17,467 nucleotides of DNA from an uncultured Phaeodactylibacter sp. (GCA_913062745.1 CAJXXJ010000012.1:1-17467); one strand, 5' to 3'; shown: positions 9,001 through 15,889, counted from the stretch's first letter. Notes: a model not told the origin generated them from the letters alone. Numbers and translations: made by a program.

Positions 9001-9685
9001 AAAGCAGGATTTTCGGATTGTCGTCATTGATTCCTTCTTCGATTCCGGCAAACGGCCGAATACCATCTACCAGCAAAGCCCGGACCCGCTGCAGCGGGCG
9101 AAAGAGGGGCGCACCATTTACGTAAGTAAGTACCGGGTGCTGGCAGATTCTGTGCTGCTGCCGTCTCTCATCAGCGCAGGCTACAATTACGATCAGTACA
9201 GCATCAAGCTGAAGCGCCGGGACATCGAGCCGGTAGTGAAGGAACGCGTATTTGACAATAAGCAGGAAGCCAACAGTATCCTGTATTTTTACCATAAAGG
9301 CAGAAAGATTACCGAGGATATGCTCAAGCGGGGCGTCAAGGTGCCAAAAGGGGCAACCCTTGAATTTGTCATCACAGAACGCATCACCGATAATGTGCCT
9401 ATCCCCGACCTGGTCTGCAAGCGCTACGATGCTGCCGCCTTTTTAGTGACAAGCTCCGATCTGACCATAGGGGAGACCATCGGTGCCGACGGCAGTACTC
9501 AGGGCACCTACGTCTACCGGCAGGAGCCGGCCTTTGAAGCGGGCAAAATGGTGCCCAAGGGCACAGCCGTCACGCTGTACCTGTCGCCTGACCGGCCTGC
9601 AGGCTGCGCATCAGGGTCAATGCCCGGCGAAGATGCCTACGAAGAAGAGGATAACCCTCTCGAAGAAGGGGATGAAGATTTTTAA
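6014..9685 (+). CDS. tandem Ddl-like pseudoenzyme fused to a TM helix and three PASTA domains
   Basis: A 1223-residue fusion. Residues 4-440 resemble D-Ala-D-Ala ligase: an FFGGPSRERE start, a GIPYTGS turn, and an ATP-grasp fold with an insert at about 245-305. Residues 565-865 are a second, more divergent Ddl-like module. A Pro/Ala-rich linker (about 890-915) and a basic stretch precede one transmembrane helix (about 945-966). PASTA domains follow at about 977-1040, 1044-1121 and 1127-1192, then an acidic tail. Most E. coli DdlB catalytic positions are changed: in module 1 His63 is Pro120, Arg255 is Ala388, Asp257 is Ala390, and Glu270/Asn272 are His404/His406. In module 2 Arg255 is Thr811 and Glu270/Asn272 are Gly830/Asp832. 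Lys656 keeps the ATP lysine; module 1 has Arg202 there. Ligase activity is therefore unlikely. Inferred role: a wall sensor, with PASTA domains outside binding muropeptides and the Ddl-like part inside. ATG 6014 is used; ATG 6023 is also possible. Confidence 0.85.
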   Translation: MLFMRVGIFFGGPSRERETSFIIGRTVFDKLDRALFEPVPLFVDSYGQVIHLNWRYLYKRSIQDFFPPVEALPEPEFPTYQESLAERSEEGMDALREKVGRPLAWSRLAEHIDLAFVTLPGEVVAGESLHQKLEKLGIPYTGSNGKVCRLSADQSLFRELLGPQGLYQPPAITLNRQEWLQGKPGELYQRLQDEVGLPCIIRPATATNACGATALEEASGLEDFELAVNRAFFRELIPLVEWKDRSAYEREEYIRLLSDLKDGLGFPVHLSYQEEKRVFLSPKALLEYLNEQSEAGGDADIFLLERQPGESRILIEAKVQGQAFACTVLGSGEKDAAALLPMPIMRGTGQYGTRVVDEVAAPFTAEQAAAIQQACEKVFLAMGMQVFAQAEGLLTEEGQVYLAHLHPALPLLPESPVFTQAADIALSPTALMTFMIRASIDDQSVAPEDLAALDQKISAHRARVEKAIVLLDERALQRPDNQANGRHIFELLDAAVAYAPRLAMHSGDRNAPDFRQVPLSVLYGSAAAYNAPESMEQLRQRTAPLTEAYSNQRVLAPESYPLERWSKDQVAAVFIAGEEKPGWLRWSLKEAGLPHSGTKSKSSELGEDYYKVVQTLRRNGLKGPSQLLLTRKAYEKDGAAFFERIESQLAYPLVAKLADRKSGATARRIENRAELEAYTRLTFRPAEEMGSEARRILGLKSGAHMPRRDTLLVEEAISDKGAVRFLEIQGSIITHFEADGSLRYELFEPAERLPAEAQRPPQTETFVSADGYLLTPARFSDRPEEQRAISSEVKKEIEKAARTLNLQGYATLEAMVRVYEDQSVDTIITGVDPLPSLATGSVFFQQAVYRGYTPETLMRAILVFGQEREELAASRAARREAYDTKTESATPAYQPPAAAAASVAPEVPSADRGGRQGYKQPTGEYLKERAGVVAKEVARFFRNGFVLRNLLGIIAMVVLSLLAVRWSLSLYTNHGESIQVPDFTGMDVRDAQRKAEKQDFRIVVIDSFFDSGKRPNTIYQQSPDPLQRAKEGRTIYVSKYRVLADSVLLPSLISAGYNYDQYSIKLKRRDIEPVVKERVFDNKQEANSILYFYHKGRKITEDMLKRGVKVPKGATLEFVITERITDNVPIPDLVCKRYDAAAFLVTSSDLTIGETIGADGSTQGTYVYRQEPAFEAGKMVPKGTAVTLYLSPDRPAGCASGSMPGEDAYEEEDNPLEEGDEDF

Positions 9686-9712
9686 ACCATGTATAAACTA
9701 GAAGTAATCGAG

Positions 9713-10186
9713 ATGAGGAATGTATGCATTTGGTTGGTGGCAATGCTGGCTACTTTTTCAGCCTGTGACAGCACACAGCGGGAGTACGATCAACTGATGG
9801 GAGAATACGACCGGATCAAAGCAGGGGTGGAACAGCAACAACAGCAGTATGTGCAGATGCGGGCGGATTACGATGAGCTGCGGGCGCAGTACGACGGGCA
9901 AGACAACAAAATAGGGGAGGACTCGCTGCATACGACTATCCGGGAGCAGCACGATATCCTGCTGGAAGCCCATGCTGCCTATCAGAAACGGGCGGAAGAA
10001 ATTCTGCAGCTCAACCAGGATATCTTCAAGCGGCATGAGGTAGAAGATTACCCTATCGAAAACGTCCGTGCCGACTTTAAAGAATTGAATGCGAATATGG
10101 TCAAGCTGAATGATTACTACAATAACATCACGAACGAAATCATTCACATGCTTGATGAACAGCAGGGGATGCTGCAGGATTTATAG
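9713..10186 (+). CDS. coiled-coil lipoprotein of unknown function
   Basis: A 157-residue protein. Residues 1-17 are a lipoprotein signal peptide with the lipobox ending Phe-Ser-Ala-Cys18, so the mature protein is predicted to be lipid-anchored in the cell envelope. The rest is strongly charged, rich in Gln, Glu, Asp and Tyr with heptad-like spacing, and almost certainly forms long helices or coiled coils (about 20-80 and 85-155). The family is not recognised. The ATG at 9713 is preferred over an in-frame ATG at 9689, because it places the signal peptide at the N-terminus. The gene starts 27 bases after the Ddl-PASTA gene and is probably co-transcribed with it. A role as an envelope spacer or a partner of the PASTA protein is only a guess. 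Confidence 0.75.
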   Translation: MRNVCIWLVAMLATFSACDSTQREYDQLMGEYDRIKAGVEQQQQQYVQMRADYDELRAQYDGQDNKIGEDSLHTTIREQHDILLEAHAAYQKRAEEILQLNQDIFKRHEVEDYPIENVRADFKELNANMVKLNDYYNNITNEIIHMLDEQQGMLQDL

Positions 10187-10212
10187 GGTGTATCAATTTT
10201 GATCATACACCC
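10186..10212 (+). other. stem-loop between the lipoprotein and DUF2237 genes
   Basis: GGGTGTAT (10186-10193) and ATACACCC (10205-10212) form a perfect 8-bp stem with an 11-base loop. The first G is the last base of the lipoprotein stop codon. No T run follows, so it is not a standard terminator. An AAGAAGAG ribosome-binding-like sequence comes directly after it. It could stabilise the upstream mRNA, modulate translation of the next gene, or be a DNA operator. Confidence 0.45.
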
Positions 10213-10221
10213 AAAGAAGAG

Positions 10222-10617
10222 ATGATGGAGAAGGACGCATCGAGAAATGTATTCGGAGAACCCCTGCAAGCTTGTTGCATGGACCCGATGACTGGTTTTT
10301 ACCGGGATGGGCACTGCAATACCGGGCCGCAGGACCGCGGGACACATGTAGTATGTGCCCGGATGACGGAAGCGTTTTTGCAGTTTACCAAAGCCCGCGG
10401 GAATGACCTCAGCACGCCTGTGCCGATGTACAACTTCCCGGGGCTGAAGCCGGGAGACGGCTGGTGCCTGTGTGCGTTGCGGTGGAAGGAGGCTCATAAG
10501 GCGGGCGTTGCTCCTCCGGTGAAGCTCGAAGCGACACACGAAAAAGCGCTGCAGTACATTGAGATGGATACCCTGCTAAAGTATGCCATCCGCGAAAAAG
10601 ATAATAAGCAGGACTGA
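10222..10617 (+). CDS. DUF2237 family protein
   Basis: A 131-residue cytoplasmic protein of the DUF2237 (COG3651) family, whose biochemical function is unknown. Family features are visible: an N-terminal RNVFGEPLQACC segment, then GFYRDGHCNTG, DRGTHVVCA and a GDGWCLCA motif. The conserved cysteines at about 18-19, 32, 45, 82 and 84 could bind a metal or form a redox site, but that is inference. The length fits the family. Two adjacent ATGs (10222 and 10225) could serve as start; AAGAAGAG just upstream is a good ribosome binding site for either. The gene lies 35 bases after the lipoprotein gene and 53 before the next, in the same orientation. Confidence 0.88.
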   Translation: MMEKDASRNVFGEPLQACCMDPMTGFYRDGHCNTGPQDRGTHVVCARMTEAFLQFTKARGNDLSTPVPMYNFPGLKPGDGWCLCALRWKEAHKAGVAPPVKLEATHEKALQYIEMDTLLKYAIREKDNKQD

Positions 10618-10670
10618 CCCCCGCTGGCCGGTGTTGGCCGGGCAGGGAGCAGCCATAAAACAGCCACACC

Positions 10671-12089
10671 ATGCGCCAACTACTGGAAACGGACCAAAAA
10701 GCCCTGGAGATCAACCTCGACCCGGCCATTTACGGCACCTTCGCGGAAATCGGGGCCGGACAGGAAGTCGCCCGTTATTTCTTTCAGGTGGGAGCTGCCG
10801 CAGGCACAATCGCCAAGACGATGTCCGCCTACGACAAAACCTACTCAGACCAAATCTACGGGGAGGAAGCCTCGGGCCGCTACGTCTGCGAAGCCCGGCT
10901 GTACAAAATGCTCAACCACGAGTACGAACTGATGCGTACCCGCCTTAGCAACGAGCGGCCGGATACCAATTTCTTCGTATTTGCGGATACCGTTGCTGCC
11001 ATCAACTATCAGCGGACCATCAAAGGGAATGGCTGGCTGGGCATCCGTTTCCAGTTGCACCCCGAAGGCGGTACCAATGACCTGGTCCTGCACGTGCGTA
11101 TGCTGGACAATGATAATCAGCTGCAGCAGCAGGCCATCGGCATTCTGGGCGTCAACCTGATTTACGCCTGCTTCCGTTTTAATCAGGATCCGGAAACGTT
11201 GCTCCAATCCTTAATGGATGGCCTGCACGGCAGGGTGAAGATCGATATGGTCCGGCTGACCGGGGCAGATTTTGCGGAACTCGACAACCGTCTGCTTAGC
11301 CTCTGGATGGTGAAAAACGGGTTGACCGACGTAGCGATGTTTGGGCCTGACCGGCAGAATCTTCACCCCTCAGAGTTCCTGTACAAAAGGCACGTGATGA
11401 TGGTACGGGGCAGCTTCCGCCCGGCTACGCTGGTGAACTTGGATATGATCAACGCCAGCTTTCAGCAGTTCCGCAACGCCTCAGAGACAGACCCCCGCAA
11501 AACGTTTTTGCTTACTGAGATTACGCTGGACAACCTGCGCAGCAGCGGTGAGCTTGACGAGCAGGATTTTCTGGACCGTGCCGAATTGCTCAACGCGCTG
11601 GGGCAAACCGTAGTCATCTCGGATTGCCAGCAGTACCAGAAAATGGTGACTTATCTGGCTGACTTCAAAGTGCAGCAGCTGGCGTTTGCCATGGGCGTAC
11701 GGGAGCTGCTCGACCTGATCAACAATAAATACTACCAGAACCTCGACGGCCGCCTGCTGGCTGCTTTTGGGGAGCTGTTTACCCGCAACGTGAAATTCTA
11801 CGTATACCCGGCTCTGCAGGAAGGCAGTGGAGAGCTGATCACGGCGCAGTCCCTGCCGGTGCCGGAAGGCGTCAAGTTTTTGTATAAACACCTGTTGGAT
11901 AACCGGCAGATTATTGATGTGGAAGGCTTCGACCGCGGGCTGCTGCACATTTTTTCTAAAGAGGTGCTGCGTATGCTGCGCAACAACGAAGACGGCTGGG
12001 AGAGCATGGTGCCGAGTCAGGTTGCCAACCTGATCAGGGAGAAGTACTTGTTCGGCTTTCCTGCGGAACAAATGGAATTTGATTACTAA
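10671..12089 (+). CDS. conserved 472-residue protein of unknown function
   Basis: A 472-residue protein with no signal peptide or obvious membrane helix, so probably cytoplasmic. The N-terminal part has a striking conserved-looking block, FAEIGAGQEVARYFF (about 24-38), then a Gly/Ala-rich GAAAGTIAKTMSAYD (about 42-56). From memory, related proteins occur widely in bacteria and are often auto-labelled nicotinate-nucleotide adenylyltransferase or TonB-dependent receptor. Neither label is supported: there is no HxGH nucleotidyltransferase motif, no plug or barrel, and no signal sequence. The C-terminal two thirds are mixed alpha/beta with no motif I can name. It starts 53 bases after the DUF2237 gene and ends 23 before the M15 peptidase gene, in the same orientation. 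Its function is unknown. Confidence 0.8.
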   Translation: MRQLLETDQKALEINLDPAIYGTFAEIGAGQEVARYFFQVGAAAGTIAKTMSAYDKTYSDQIYGEEASGRYVCEARLYKMLNHEYELMRTRLSNERPDTNFFVFADTVAAINYQRTIKGNGWLGIRFQLHPEGGTNDLVLHVRMLDNDNQLQQQAIGILGVNLIYACFRFNQDPETLLQSLMDGLHGRVKIDMVRLTGADFAELDNRLLSLWMVKNGLTDVAMFGPDRQNLHPSEFLYKRHVMMVRGSFRPATLVNLDMINASFQQFRNASETDPRKTFLLTEITLDNLRSSGELDEQDFLDRAELLNALGQTVVISDCQQYQKMVTYLADFKVQQLAFAMGVRELLDLINNKYYQNLDGRLLAAFGELFTRNVKFYVYPALQEGSGELITAQSLPVPEGVKFLYKHLLDNRQIIDVEGFDRGLLHIFSKEVLRMLRNNEDGWESMVPSQVANLIREKYLFGFPAEQMEFDY

Positions 12090-12112
12090 GCTGAAAAATC
12101 TATACTGCTGAT

Positions 12113-12946
12113 ATGAGTATTCGATCAATTGCCCTGCTTTTTGGCGCAAGCCTGTTATTTTTCAACTGCAGCAACGGGCAGGAAAAAAGCGGTACACAGG
12201 AGACGCCTGCTGATTCCACGCAGCTGCCGCACGAACCGCCTCCCATCAGCCTGGCGCAGCAAGCCCGGGAAGCCGGCTTCGATAAGGATTACCTGACGGG
12301 AAACTTTGAGCCCGCCGAGCATCCCGACTTTGTACGGGTCAGCTCAAAGTATGCCGACCGGGAAGGGCTGTACCTGCGGGAAGATACCTATCAGGCTTTT
12401 TTGCAACTCCGTGAAGCAGCTGCAGCGGCCGGGCATACCCTGGTGATCCGCTCCGCTACCCGGAACTTTGACTACCAAAAGGGAATTTGGGAGCGCAAGT
12501 GGAACGGGCAGCGCACGCTTTCCAGCGGCGAAAACGCAGCAGAGGCTTACCCGGATCCTAAAGAACGGGCACTGCAGATCCTGAAATACAGCTCTATGCC
12601 TGGCACTTCGCGCCACCACTGGGGCACAGATTTCGACATCAACGCCTTCAATAACGAGTATTTTGAATCCGGCAAGGGCAAAGCGTTGTACGAATGGATG
12701 GCGGCGCACGCACATGAGTACGGCTTTTGTCAACCATATACGCCCAAGGGAGAGGCCCGGCCGCACGGTTACAACGAAGAGAAATGGCACTGGTCTTATA
12801 TGCCAATTGCTCAGCCGCTGACTGCTCTGGCAGAGGAAGAGCTGGAAAACAGGGATATTTCCGGATTTGCCGGAGCAGATGTTGCAGAAAGCCTGCTGGT
12901 GGTACAGCGTTATGTGCTGGGGGTCAGCCCTAACTGCCTGCCTTGA
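12113..12946 (+). CDS. M15 family D-Ala-D-Ala carboxypeptidase-like lipoprotein
   Basis: A 277-residue envelope peptidase of the VanY/M15B type, which typically cleaves the terminal D-Ala from peptidoglycan stem peptides. The signal peptide ends at lipobox Cys19 (LLFFNC), so the protein should be a lipoprotein. A low-complexity linker spans about 20-45. The zinc motif SRHHWGTDFD gives ligands His168 and Asp175; Glu223 and His226 (EKWHW) supply the catalytic Glu and third ligand. The set is complete, so the enzyme should be active. It starts 23 bases after the 472-residue protein gene, last in the five-gene run that begins with the Ddl-PASTA fusion; both ends of the run point to D-Ala-D-Ala or cell-wall chemistry. 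Exact substrate specificity (endo- or carboxypeptidase) is not visible. Confidence 0.87.
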   Translation: MSIRSIALLFGASLLFFNCSNGQEKSGTQETPADSTQLPHEPPPISLAQQAREAGFDKDYLTGNFEPAEHPDFVRVSSKYADREGLYLREDTYQAFLQLREAAAAAGHTLVIRSATRNFDYQKGIWERKWNGQRTLSSGENAAEAYPDPKERALQILKYSSMPGTSRHHWGTDFDINAFNNEYFESGKGKALYEWMAAHAHEYGFCQPYTPKGEARPHGYNEEKWHWSYMPIAQPLTALAEEELENRDISGFAGADVAESLLVVQRYVLGVSPNCLP

Positions 12947-13221
12947 TGATAGCCTGTCACAAAATATTAGTTTCTTGTAAATTTAAGCGGTTGGCTTGCT
13001 CTATTTTGTGTGCATAAAGCATTACAATAAAGAAAGCGTATGGCAAAACGGCAATGACCGCCAAACAAATTTTACACACAAAAACTACACAAACTCGACC
13101 TTGCAACTGTAAGCTCATCAAGGGTTTCTAAAAATTGCTAGGCATTACCCCCCACTCCGTAAGTCCCTTCAACATTTGGACAAATATGCAGCAGGCGCGA
13201 TCGACTCGCTTTTGCCAGCTG

Positions 13222-13417
13222 TTCTCCGGGAGATAAGACCAAGGAGAATGCACCAGATGTTTTCTGCTTTGTAATGTCTAATTTTTCAGGTAAAAGCAGT
13301 AAGTAACAATGAGCAACCGCTCCTGTGCTTATCATGCTTCAAGCACTAACATTTCGATGAGTGTGTTCTCGAAGCGGCTAGTCTACCCAAACAGGCTAGC
13401 CGCTTTCTTTTTATTTT
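13222..13417 (+). ncRNA. candidate structured RNA or structured 3' UTR
   Basis: Successive inverted repeats could fold: TTCTCC/GGAGAA (13222-13227, 13243-13248), CTGCTTT/AAAGCAG (13264-13270, 13293-13299), GTGCTT/AAGCAC (13325-13330, 13341-13346) and the terminator stem (13372-13405). This series, ending in an intrinsic terminator about 430 bases beyond the nearest gene, suggests a small RNA or a long processed 3' UTR of the M15 transcript. The 5' end is unknown; no good promoter is seen. It does not match tmRNA, SRP RNA, RNase P RNA or a known riboswitch by eye. Confidence 0.3.
13372..13417 (+). terminator. strong Rho-independent terminator
   Basis: AAGCGGCTAG (13372-13381) pairs exactly with CTAGCCGCTT (13396-13405), a 10-bp stem with a 14-base loop. 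The T-rich tail TCTTTTTATTTT follows to 13417. It ends plus-strand transcription coming either from the M15 gene run or from an RNA gene in the intergenic region. Confidence 0.85.
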
Positions 13418-13480
13418 CAGGTATTTTCTCTTTTGCTGTTAAACCAATGCCATTTGCATGGATTTTCGCAACGGTAAGTA

Positions 13481-13488
13481 TATCTTTG
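13481..13488 (+). promoter_or_regulatory. probable -7 promoter element for the ppiD-like gene
   Basis: TATCTTTG is an exact match to the Bacteroidota -7 consensus TAnnTTTG. It lies after the terminator at 13372-13417 and about 110 bases before the ATG at 13600. The nearest TTTG (13453-13456) is 24 bases upstream, more than the usual 19-20, so the -33 element is weak. It implies a leader of roughly 100 bases. Confidence 0.45.
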
Positions 13489-13599
13489 CGGGTCCTTAGT
13501 AGTAGGCTAGGGAAAACAGGTGTGGGCCAAGCCGGTCCCGCGCGCCTGCAGAAATTGAATCGCGTGAACATCATTGAATAAAAAACATCAGTCGTAGAG

Positions 13600-15708
13600 A
13601 TGGCTTTGATTAGCAAAATTAGGAAGAACTCGTGGCTGCTCGTGGTCCTCATCGCCCTGGGCCTTATTGGCTTCATTGTGATGGATATGACCTCTGGCCA
13701 ACAAAGCGTTTTTGGCAGCTCACAGACCACGGTAGGAGATATCGAGGGCAAGCGGTTGGATTGGAATCAGTTTAACCGCGTAGAACAGATCCTGTACGGC
13801 AGTTCCGGTGGAGAAGTCTTCTCTCGCCGCAATCAGCTTTGGAACTACTTTGTGGAAGAAGCGATCATACAGGAAGAAGCGGAAGAGCTGGGCCTTGGCG
13901 TAAGCCGCCCGGAATTGATGGACCTGCAGTTTGGTACCAACCCAAGCCCGATCATCCGTCAGCGCTTCGCTAACCCGCAAACGCGTCAGGTAGATTTTCA
14001 GCAGCTGAATCAGATCAAAGCAGCGATCGAAGATGGCAGCATCAATGATGATCCGCGGCTGACTGCCTTCTGGGCGCATCAGGAAAAAGAAATCATCAAA
14101 GAGCGCCTGCAGAGCAAACTGAGCGCTATGGTGAGCAAAGCAGTCTATACACCAACCTGGATGGCGGAAATGGGCCACACAGAGCAGAACGCTCCGGCCA
14201 CTTTCGCTTACGTGAAAATCCCGTACGATGAGGTGGATGACAGCGAAGTAAGCCTGACTGACGAAGACTACGAAAACTATCTGGAGGAGCGCTCTGAGCG
14301 TTACACCAATGATGAAGAGACGCGCATCGTGGAGTACGTGGTATTTGACGTGGTGCCGACTTCCAAAGACTCTGCGGACCTGCGTGCGAAGGTGGCAGAG
14401 CTGATTCCGGAGTTCGAAACTGCAGACAACGATTCTGCATTTGCGCAGCGCTACTACGGTATCCCGCCGAGCGGCTTCGTGACCGAAGAGGGCCTGAGCC
14501 CGGTCATCGCTGATACGCTGGCTGGCCTGGCAGTAGGCAGTGTCTACGGCCCGTATGTAGACGGCAATCAGTATAAAGCAGTCAAGCTGGTGGACCGCCG
14601 CATGATCGCAGACTCTGCGGATACCCGCCACATCCTGCGTCAGGCACAGACGCCGGATCAGTTTGCACAAGCTAAAAAAACGATCGACAGCCTGGAAAAC
14701 CTGCTCGTGACCGGCAGTGCTTCCTTTGACTCACTGGCCATGCGGTTCAGCCAAGATCAGGGCAGCGCTACCAACGGCGGTAAGTACGAAGGTATCACGC
14801 CGGGGCAATTCGTCCCTGAGTTTAACGAGGTGCTGTTCGTGACCGGCGAAGTTGGCCCGTATTATAAGGTAAGAACCTCCTTCGGCTGGCACCTGATCGA
14901 AATTCTGAGCCGCAGCGCCGCTAAGACGGAACGCTACAAGACGGCTTACCTGCAGGAGGCTATTGTGCCTTCTGAAGAAACACAGACAGAAATCGAAGGC
15001 AAGGTGCTGGAGTTCATCGGTGAAAACCGTGACCTCGAGACGATGCGTCAGGCTGCTGCGAATCAGGGCCTGGATACAGAAGTTTCCGGCCGTCTGGAGC
15101 GCAACGATTTCACGCTGGGCGACTTGGGTGCCGGACAGGCAAGCCGCGACATCGTCCGCTGGGCATTCAATGCGAACGAAGGCGAAGTTTCTCCGGAACT
15201 TTATGCTTATCAGGATCCGGTAGAATACTATACGAATAAGTATGTTGTTGCCGGCTTGCGCGCCAAGCAATCCGCCGGGCTTCCGTCTGTAGCGAATATC
15301 AAGACCGAGATCGAACCGGAAGTGATCAAGCGCAAGAAGGCGGAGCTGCTGAAGTCACGCATCAAGAGCACAGACCTTACGGCTATTGCTGCCGAATTTA
15401 ACACGCAGGTAGATACCGCACAGAATGTGAAGTTCAACGCACTGTTTGTACCGGACCTCGGCTTCGAGCCTAAAGTTATCGGCCAGGTATTTACCATGGA
15501 CAACGGCAGCACTTCCCAGCCAATCGGCGGTAATTCCGGTGTAGTGGTTGTGAAACTGCTGCAGCGCCCGGAATTGGGGCAGGCGAACAACATCCCGCAA
15601 CTGCGCCGCACCATGTCTGCGCCGGTGCGTCAGCAACTGCCAAGCCAGCTGATTCAGGCTATGAAGGATAATGCGGATATCGAGGATAACCGCTCCCGTT
15701 TCTACTAG
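13600..15708 (+). CDS. PpiD-like peptidylprolyl isomerase / periplasmic chaperone
   Basis: A 702-residue membrane-anchored parvulin-type folding factor. One N-terminal transmembrane helix (about 12-30) with a positive N-terminus (KIRKN) puts the rest in the periplasm. A SurA/PpiD-like helical chaperone region follows (about 40-200). A degenerate rotamase-like module lies at about 240-335 (ending in a GPYVDGNQYKAVKLVDRR segment). A clear PPIC/parvulin domain spans about 343-436, with RHIL at its start, a SQDQGSATNGGKYEG core and FGWHLIEI at its end. A long C-terminal helical part completes the protein. PpiD helps newly exported proteins fold after the Sec translocon. Bacteroidota homologues are usually this long (E. 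coli PpiD is shorter). The start is supported by the helix and the nearby GTAGAG. A bidirectional terminator follows. Activity of the first rotamase-like module is doubtful. Confidence 0.9.
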   Translation: MALISKIRKNSWLLVVLIALGLIGFIVMDMTSGQQSVFGSSQTTVGDIEGKRLDWNQFNRVEQILYGSSGGEVFSRRNQLWNYFVEEAIIQEEAEELGLGVSRPELMDLQFGTNPSPIIRQRFANPQTRQVDFQQLNQIKAAIEDGSINDDPRLTAFWAHQEKEIIKERLQSKLSAMVSKAVYTPTWMAEMGHTEQNAPATFAYVKIPYDEVDDSEVSLTDEDYENYLEERSERYTNDEETRIVEYVVFDVVPTSKDSADLRAKVAELIPEFETADNDSAFAQRYYGIPPSGFVTEEGLSPVIADTLAGLAVGSVYGPYVDGNQYKAVKLVDRRMIADSADTRHILRQAQTPDQFAQAKKTIDSLENLLVTGSASFDSLAMRFSQDQGSATNGGKYEGITPGQFVPEFNEVLFVTGEVGPYYKVRTSFGWHLIEILSRSAAKTERYKTAYLQEAIVPSEETQTEIEGKVLEFIGENRDLETMRQAAANQGLDTEVSGRLERNDFTLGDLGAGQASRDIVRWAFNANEGEVSPELYAYQDPVEYYTNKYVVAGLRAKQSAGLPSVANIKTEIEPEVIKRKKAELLKSRIKSTDLTAIAAEFNTQVDTAQNVKFNALFVPDLGFEPKVIGQVFTMDNGSTSQPIGGNSGVVVVKLLQRPELGQANNIPQLRRTMSAPVRQQLPSQLIQAMKDNADIEDNRSRFY

Positions 15709-15734
15709 GATTTTGTAAAATCCGGAACGAGACA

Positions 15735-15773
15735 GAAAAAAGCCGGCAGCGCGTATGCATTGCCGGCTTTTTT
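15735..15773. terminator. bidirectional terminator after the ppiD-like gene
   Basis: AGCCGGCA (15741-15748) pairs exactly with TGCCGGCT (15761-15768) around a 12-base loop. T runs to 15773 on the plus strand and an A run starts at 15736 on the other side, so the site could work in both directions. It separates the ppiD-like gene from the small gene that follows. Confidence 0.88.
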
Positions 15774-15821
15774 CGTATCCGTACACCGGTCCGGTCAAGG
15801 GTCGGTATAGCCGGTTTAAAC

Positions 15822-15852
15822 TTTGCCAATTTTATATTTTTATCCATCTTTG
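15822..15852 (+). promoter_or_regulatory. promoter of the 43-residue membrane protein gene
   Basis: TTTG (15822-15825) is followed after exactly 19 bases by CATCTTTG (15845-15852), seven of eight bases of the Bacteroidota -7 element TAnnTTTG. The predicted transcript starts near 15858, about 30 bases before the ATG at 15890, with a T/A-rich leader typical of the phylum. It lies just after the upstream terminator. Confidence 0.6.
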
Positions 15853-15889
15853 CAGCCGCAACCATTCCTTTTTTAAAACATAAGAAACC

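Larger units (their letters stand above)
12947..13599. other. 650-base non-coding region between the M15 and ppiD-like genes
   Basis: No convincing gene lies here and the DNA is visibly more AT-rich than the flanking genes. The first part (12947-13220) shows no clear signal. From 13222 onward there are four successive hairpins, the last a strong terminator (13372-13417), so plus-strand transcription crosses the region. After the terminator, 13418-13599 appears to hold the promoter and leader of the ppiD-like gene. Short open frames (for example 13186-13236 and 13309-13581) lack family features, and the second crosses the terminator. Confidence 0.6.

Noticed and set aside
10671..12089. Nicotinate-nucleotide adenylyltransferase or TonB-dependent receptor label
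   Set aside because: No HxGH motif, no signal peptide, no plug or beta-barrel features.
12947..13371. tmRNA, SRP RNA or RNase P RNA in the long intergenic region
   Set aside because: None of their conserved core sequences was found by eye.
13309..13581. 90-codon open frame in the intergenic region
   Set aside because: It runs through the strong terminator hairpin at 13372-13417 and across the candidate promoter at 13481, and its protein has no family features.
13720..14670. 316-codon minus-strand open frame opposite the ppiD-like gene
   Set aside because: The ppiD-like gene has clear domains on the other strand; this frame has none.
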